Part shown: piece after piece, positions 60,478-64,000 of the stretch
Numbering within the stretch: the stretch's first letter is position 1
Layout of the letters: every line of letters starts with the position of its first letter
Source: Hazenella coriacea
GTDB lineage: Bacteria > Bacillota > Bacilli > Thermoactinomycetales > Thermoactinomycetaceae
DNA: 64,000 nt
Direction: 5' to 3'
Assembly (NCBI RefSeq): GCF_004341825.1
Contig: NZ_SMAG01000009.1
Span: 1 to 64,000, forward strand
Notes under the pieces: model-generated
Database searches by the model: none
Seen by the model: only the letters and a program-made list of their open reading frames with translations
What the model was told of the DNA's origin: nothing
Position numbers and translations under genes: made by a program

Positions 60478-61470
60478 ATGAGCTTTTTTAAACGGATTAA
60501 AGAAAGTGTTTCAAAAAAGACTGAATCCGTGACCCAGAAGTTTATGTCAGGACTGAGTAAGACAAGTAACTCTTTTACTGGGGCGATGAATGATCTTTTT
60601 ACGGGAAGGAAAAAGATCGATGAGGAACTATACGAAGAATTGGAAGAGATTTTGATCACTGCAGATGTGGGGGTTCAAACCACGATGGATTTGATTGAGC
60701 GACTTCGTCTGCAAGTGAAAGAGAAAAAAGTGAAAGACCCCCAAGAGCTTCAACCTCTTTTGTCAGAAATTATCGCTGACATGTTAGAGTATGAACAGAA
60801 AGATACCAATATCAAAATGAATGAAGATGGTATGACGATTCTATTGTTTGTAGGTGTCAATGGGGTTGGAAAAACAACTACAATTGGAAAATTAGCACAT
60901 AAATTTAAAAGTGAAGGTAAAAAAGTGGTTCTTGCTGCGGGTGATACCTTTCGCGCTGGTGCGATTGAACAATTGGAAACATGGGGCGAACGTGTGGGAG
61001 TTGATGTGATTAAACACCAAGCGGGTTCAGATCCCGCCGCTGTGATCTATGATGGTATTCAAGCGGCAAAGGCTCGTCAAGCAGATCTTCTGCTCTGTGA
61101 TACCGCAGGGCGTCTCCAAAATAAAGTAAACTTAATGGAAGAACTAAAAAAAGTTCATCGAGTTGTGCAGAGAGAAGTGCCTGGTGCTCCTCATGAAGTT
61201 TTATTGGTTCTAGATGCTACAACCGGACAAAATGCATTAATTCAAGCCAAACAATTTGGGGAAGCTGTGCAGGTTTCTGGAATTGTTTTAACCAAGTTAG
61301 ACGGAACAGCCAAAGGTGGCATCGTGATTGCGATCAATAATGAGATTCAATTACCTGTTAAATTTGTAGGTCTTGGTGAAAAAGCAGATGATCTACAAGA
61401 ATTTGACTCAAACCAATTTTTACACGCTTTATTTAAAGATGCGATTGAAAAAGAAGAAGTGAATGGATAG
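60478..61470 (+). CDS. ftsY: signal recognition particle receptor FtsY
   Basis: SRP receptor GTPase at the membrane; 330 aa. Short basic N-terminal A region, helical N domain (about 30-110), and G domain with GVNGVGKTTT (126-135), DTAGRLQN, TKLDGTAKGG and GLGEKADDLQEF. AAAGGAGG precedes the ATG. It pairs with Ffh encoded 450 bases downstream. Confidence 0.97.
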   Translation: MSFFKRIKESVSKKTESVTQKFMSGLSKTSNSFTGAMNDLFTGRKKIDEELYEELEEILITADVGVQTTMDLIERLRLQVKEKKVKDPQELQPLLSEIIADMLEYEQKDTNIKMNEDGMTILLFVGVNGVGKTTTIGKLAHKFKSEGKKVVLAAGDTFRAGAIEQLETWGERVGVDVIKHQAGSDPAAVIYDGIQAAKARQADLLLCDTAGRLQNKVNLMEELKKVHRVVQREVPGAPHEVLLVLDATTGQNALIQAKQFGEAVQVSGIVLTKLDGTAKGGIVIAINNEIQLPVKFVGLGEKADDLQEFDSNQFLHALFKDAIEKEEVNG

Positions 61471-61494
61471 TGGAAATTTATCAAGGTAAAATCC

Positions 61495-61524
61495 TTGACA
61501 AGGTGCTTCGCCTTCATTTATAGT
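61495..61524 (+). promoter_or_regulatory. sigma-A promoter for ylxM-ffh
   Basis: Perfect TTGACA (61495-61500), 18-base spacer, TATAGT (61519-61524), 25 bases after ftsY. Confidence 0.7.
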
Positions 61525-61573
61525 ATACATCTGTAAAGGTTATTTCCTTGACAGATAATTTGAGGTGACTCCA

Positions 61574-61903
61574 ATGTTGGAGAAAACCACAGAAATGAAC
61601 TTACTTTATGATTTTTATGGATTGCTCTTGACCAATAAACAGCAGAAATTATTAGAAATGTATTACCTCGATGATTGGTCATTAGGTGAAATTGCTGATC
61701 ATCAGGGAGTATCTCGGCAAGCTGTTTTTGAAGCGATCAAACGTGCACAAAAGACTTTGACAGATTTAGAAAGTCAATTAGGATTATTACAAAAGCATTT
61801 GAATCGACAACAAATCGCTGAAGAGTTATTTAAACAGATAGAAGCATTGCCAGACAGAGATGCGTTGACCCAACTGGTGAAACAGTTGATCGACATCGAT
61901 TAA
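61574..61903 (+). CDS. ylxM: SRP-associated helix-turn-helix protein YlxM
   Basis: A 109-aa protein conserved ahead of ffh: LEKTTEMNLLYDFYGLLLTNKQQ, YYLDDWSLGEIADHQGVSRQAVFEAIKRAQKTL (sigma-70 region 4-like helix-turn-helix), then a coiled end. In streptococci YlxM binds SRP and affects its activity. ATG at 61574 is five bases after GAGGTGA; the GTG at 61565 lies inside that site. Nineteen bases before ffh. Confidence 0.93.
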   Translation: MLEKTTEMNLLYDFYGLLLTNKQQKLLEMYYLDDWSLGEIADHQGVSRQAVFEAIKRAQKTLTDLESQLGLLQKHLNRQQIAEELFKQIEALPDRDALTQLVKQLIDID

Positions 61904-61922
61904 GTCGTGAGGAGGTGGCACC

Positions 61923-63281
61923 GTGGCATTTGAAGGTTTGTCCGAACGCCTACAAGCTGTCATGCAAAAGTTACGTGGTAAAGGAAAGGTAAGTGAATCA
62001 GACGTTAAAGAAGCGATGCGTGAAGTTCGCTTAGCTCTCCTTGAAGCAGATGTCAACTTTAAAGTCGTGAAAGATTTTGTTAAAGGTGTTACTGAACGTG
62101 CCGTTGGACAAGAAGTGCTTAAGGGATTAAACCCAGCCCAACAAGTGATCAAAGTAGTTAATGAGGAATTAACTCAGCTGATGGGAGGCGAGCAAAGTAA
62201 ACTTGTCCAGGCAAACCGACCACCTACCAAAATCATGATGGTAGGGTTGCAAGGTGCTGGGAAAACGACAACCTCTGGCAAATTAGCACGCTTTTTAACC
62301 AAGCAAAACCGCAGACCTCTGTTGGTTGCAGGGGATGTATACCGCCCAGCAGCCATTAAACAGTTACAAATATTAGGTCAAGATTTAAAAACTCCAGTTT
62401 TTTCTTTGGGAGATCAAGAAAGCCCTGTAAAGATTGCTCAACAAGGGGTTGAACAAGCTAAACAGGAAAATTACGATTATGTCATCATCGATACGGCTGG
62501 TCGTTTGCACATTGATGGAACCATGATGGAAGAACTGAAGCAGATTAAAGAAAAGATTGAGCCTGATGAGATTTTGCTTGTCGTTGATGCGATGACAGGA
62601 CAAGATGCTGTCAATGTAGCTCAAAGCTTTCATCGTGAATTAGGCTTGACTGGAGTTGTACTGACAAAGCTCGATGGAGACACTCGGGGTGGTGCAGCAC
62701 TTTCAGTCAAAGCGGTAACTCAATGTCCAATTAAATTTGTCGGTTTGGGTGAAAAAACGGATGCTCTTGAACCTTTTTATCCAGATCGAATGGCATCACG
62801 GATTCTTGGTATGGGCGATGTACTTAGCCTGATTGACAAAGTTCAAGCAGAAGTGGATCAGGAAAAAGCCAAAGAGTTTGCCGAGAAGATGCGTACTCAG
62901 ACCTTTAGTTTTGATGACTTCTTGGAACAACTCCAACAAGTGAAAAAAATGGGACCGCTTGAAGATATGTTATCCATGTTACCTGGAGCTGGACAAGTCA
63001 AAGGACTTAAAAATCTTCAGGTAGATGAGAAACAATTAGGGCGAATTGAAGCGATTATTCGTTCTATGACCCCGAAAGAGCGAATGCAGCCCGAGATTAT
63101 TAACGCCAATCGTCGGAAGAGAATTGCGATGGGAAGTGGAACGAAGGTTCAAGATGTCAATCGGCTTCTGAAGCAATTTGATGATATGAAGAAAATGATG
63201 AAGCAAATGACCGCAATGACTAAAGGCGGCAAAAGAAAAAAAGGTGGAATGGGTGGCTTCCGTCTCCCATTCATGAGATAA
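61923..63281 (+). CDS. ffh: signal recognition particle GTPase Ffh
   Basis: SRP54 homologue that binds signal sequences and 4.5S/scRNA; 452 aa. N domain (1-90), G domain with GLQGAGKTTT (108-117), DTAGRLHID, TKLDGDTRGGAAL, and a methionine-rich M domain (about 295-450; MKKMMKQMTAMTKGG, ending GGFRLPFMR). GTG start at 61923 behind GTGAGGAGGTGG. Confidence 0.97.
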   Translation: MAFEGLSERLQAVMQKLRGKGKVSESDVKEAMREVRLALLEADVNFKVVKDFVKGVTERAVGQEVLKGLNPAQQVIKVVNEELTQLMGGEQSKLVQANRPPTKIMMVGLQGAGKTTTSGKLARFLTKQNRRPLLVAGDVYRPAAIKQLQILGQDLKTPVFSLGDQESPVKIAQQGVEQAKQENYDYVIIDTAGRLHIDGTMMEELKQIKEKIEPDEILLVVDAMTGQDAVNVAQSFHRELGLTGVVLTKLDGDTRGGAALSVKAVTQCPIKFVGLGEKTDALEPFYPDRMASRILGMGDVLSLIDKVQAEVDQEKAKEFAEKMRTQTFSFDDFLEQLQQVKKMGPLEDMLSMLPGAGQVKGLKNLQVDEKQLGRIEAIIRSMTPKERMQPEIINANRRKRIAMGSGTKVQDVNRLLKQFDDMKKMMKQMTAMTKGGKRKKGGMGGFRLPFMR

Positions 63282-63317
63282 AGGTAAGCTCGTAACTTTT
63301 GCTAGGAGGTGAAACAG

Positions 63318-63572
63318 ATGGCAGTTAAAATTCGCTTAAAACGTATGGGTGCGAAAAAATCTCCGTTCTACCGTGTAGTCGTAGCTGATGCACGTGCACC
63401 CCGTGATGGTCGTTTTATCGAGGAGATTGGATATTACAATCCACTCACTCAACCAGCACAAGTGAAAATCGATGCTGATAAAGCAATGAAATGGTTAGCA
63501 ACTGGTGCACAACCTTCAGATACCGTACGCAACCTATTCCGTCGCGAAGGTATCTTGAAAGACCAAAAATAA
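63318..63572 (+). CDS. rpsP: small-subunit ribosomal protein S16
   Basis: An 84-aa S16: [35 protein letters not shown] is the standard opening. TAGGAGGTG lies before the ATG at 63318, which is preferred to the frame start at 63309. Conserved position after ffh. Confidence 0.97.
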   Translation: MAVKIRLKRMGAKKSPFYRVVVADARAPRDGRFIEEIGYYNPLTQPAQVKIDADKAMKWLATGAQPSDTVRNLFRREGILKDQK

Positions 63573-63605
63573 TGGTGTTTCGCAGAACGGCGGAGGGTCG
63601 TAGCA

Positions 63606-63833
63606 ATGAAACAACTGATTGAACTGATTGCTCAATCACTAGTGGATCATCCTGAACAAGTGAGTATTCATGAACGAGTCACTGAGCAAGCCATTATCTA
63701 TGAATTAACTGTAGCTAATGAGGATAAGGGGAAAGTGATTGGAAAACAGGGTCGGGTTGTCAAAGCTGTTCGCTCAGTTGTTGGAGCAGCTGCCGTGAAA
63801 GAAAATAAGCGAGTGATGATCGAGATCGTTTAA
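63606..63833 (+). CDS. khpA: KH-domain RNA-binding protein KhpA
   Basis: A 75-aa protein that is essentially one KH domain, with the RNA-binding GKQG loop (VIGKQGRVVKAVRSVVGAA). KhpA works with KhpB in RNA binding and cell-size control in several Firmicutes. ACGGCGGAGGG lies before the ATG. Twenty-four bases before rimM, with no ylqD in between, unlike B. subtilis. Confidence 0.94.
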   Translation: MKQLIELIAQSLVDHPEQVSIHERVTEQAIIYELTVANEDKGKVIGKQGRVVKAVRSVVGAAAVKENKRVMIEIV

Positions 63834-63857
63834 AACGACCGACAAGGAGGAAGCAAC

Positions 63858-64000
63858 TTGGATTTAACTGGCTATTTAAAAGTAGGACGTCTTGTCGGGA
63901 CACACGGGATCCGTGGTGAGGTACGTGTTCTCTCTGATACCGATTTTCCAGAGCATCGCTTCGCTTTAGGAAATCAACTCTTTCTTATGCACCCTCAGTT
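63858..64000 (+). CDS. rimM: 16S rRNA processing protein RimM, 5' part
   Basis: The first 47 codons are in the window: [20 protein letters not shown] with the family motif [12 protein letters not shown]. RimM binds S19 and assists maturation of the 30S head. The TTG start at 63858 lies seven bases after AAGGAGG. The remainder, including the PRC-barrel domain, is beyond the window. Confidence 0.93.
   Translation, partial: MDLTGYLKVGRLVGTHGIRGEVRVLSDTDFPEHRFALGNQLFLMHPQ

Noticed and set aside
1-64000. CRISPR arrays, insertion sequences, prophage genes, tRNA genes
   Set aside because: No regularly spaced repeats, no transposase or integrase reading frame, no phage structural gene and no tRNA cloverleaf were seen.

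Overview
The window is chromosomal DNA of a low-GC, endospore-forming Firmicute. The sporulation gene spoVM, the sporulation membrane protein YlbJ, a complete GerA/GerB/GerC germinant receptor operon, PrkC, FapR with its operator, Bacillus-type sigma-A promoters and frequent GTG/TTG starts all fit Bacillales. Gene order differs enough from Bacillus subtilis to suggest a relative outside Bacillus in the strict sense. My guess is a Thermoactinomycetaceae-like lineage; that is inference, not something the sequence proves.

Layout. Positions 1-94 are the 3' end of a 5S rRNA gene with its terminator, so an rRNA operon ends here. Positions 500-7910 hold unlinked genes: a SRAP/HMCES protein, pgi, a secreted glutamyl endopeptidase, an M42 aminopeptidase, a TetR regulator and a SpoVB/MurJ-family flippase. 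From 8366 to 28067 runs the conserved chain yloC-remA-gmk-rpoZ-coaBC-priA-def-fmt-rsmB-rlmN-prpC-prkC-rsgA-rpe-(thiT)-thiN-spoVM. A ger operon sits between rsmB and rlmN and a thiamine transporter gene before thiN. Positions 28100-32640 are an accessory block: PadR, a DUF1700 membrane protein, a DUF4097 protein, and a class-C beta-lactamase-like hydrolase with membrane helices. From 32669 to 40016 come rpmB (minus), yloU, fakA, a degV-family fakB, sdaAB, sdaAA and recG. Positions 40196-41603 hold unrecognised material: a 102-aa protein, a proline-rich protein and a small locus that looks transcribed on both strands. From 41680 to 46813 lies the block rsmD-coaD-ylbJ-ylbK-ylbL-yceD-rpmF, placed directly between recG and fapR and lacking ylbM. 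From 46907 to 53620 is the FapR-controlled fatty acid cluster fapR-plsX-fabH-fabD-fabG-acpP-fabF, followed by rnc. Between 53749 and 56630 are a truncated rdgB-like gene, a DUF3888 protein, csaA and a secreted 5'-nucleotidase. The window closes with smc-ftsY-ylxM-ffh-rpsP-khpA-rimM (cut by the edge).

How the genes work together. Most are housekeeping: nucleotide and coenzyme A supply (gmk, coaBC, coaD), translation start and rRNA or tRNA modification (def, fmt, rsmB, rsmD, rlmN), ribosome assembly (rsgA, rnc, rimM), SRP targeting (ffh, ftsY, ylxM), chromosome segregation (smc), replication restart and recombination (priA, recG), and membrane lipid synthesis under malonyl-CoA control (fapR operon, fakA/fakB). 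Spore formation and exit from dormancy are represented by spoVM, ylbJ, gerABC and prkC/prpC.

I found no CRISPR array, prophage, insertion sequence or obvious defence island. The best candidates for something undescribed are: the overlapping sense/antisense locus at 41311-41603; a three-way-junction terminator-like RNA at 30368-30467; an attenuator-like leader between sdaAB and sdaAA; a twice-occurring ribosome-site-plus-ATGTTTCGCT motif; and an rdgB start fragment that keeps its ribosome-binding site.
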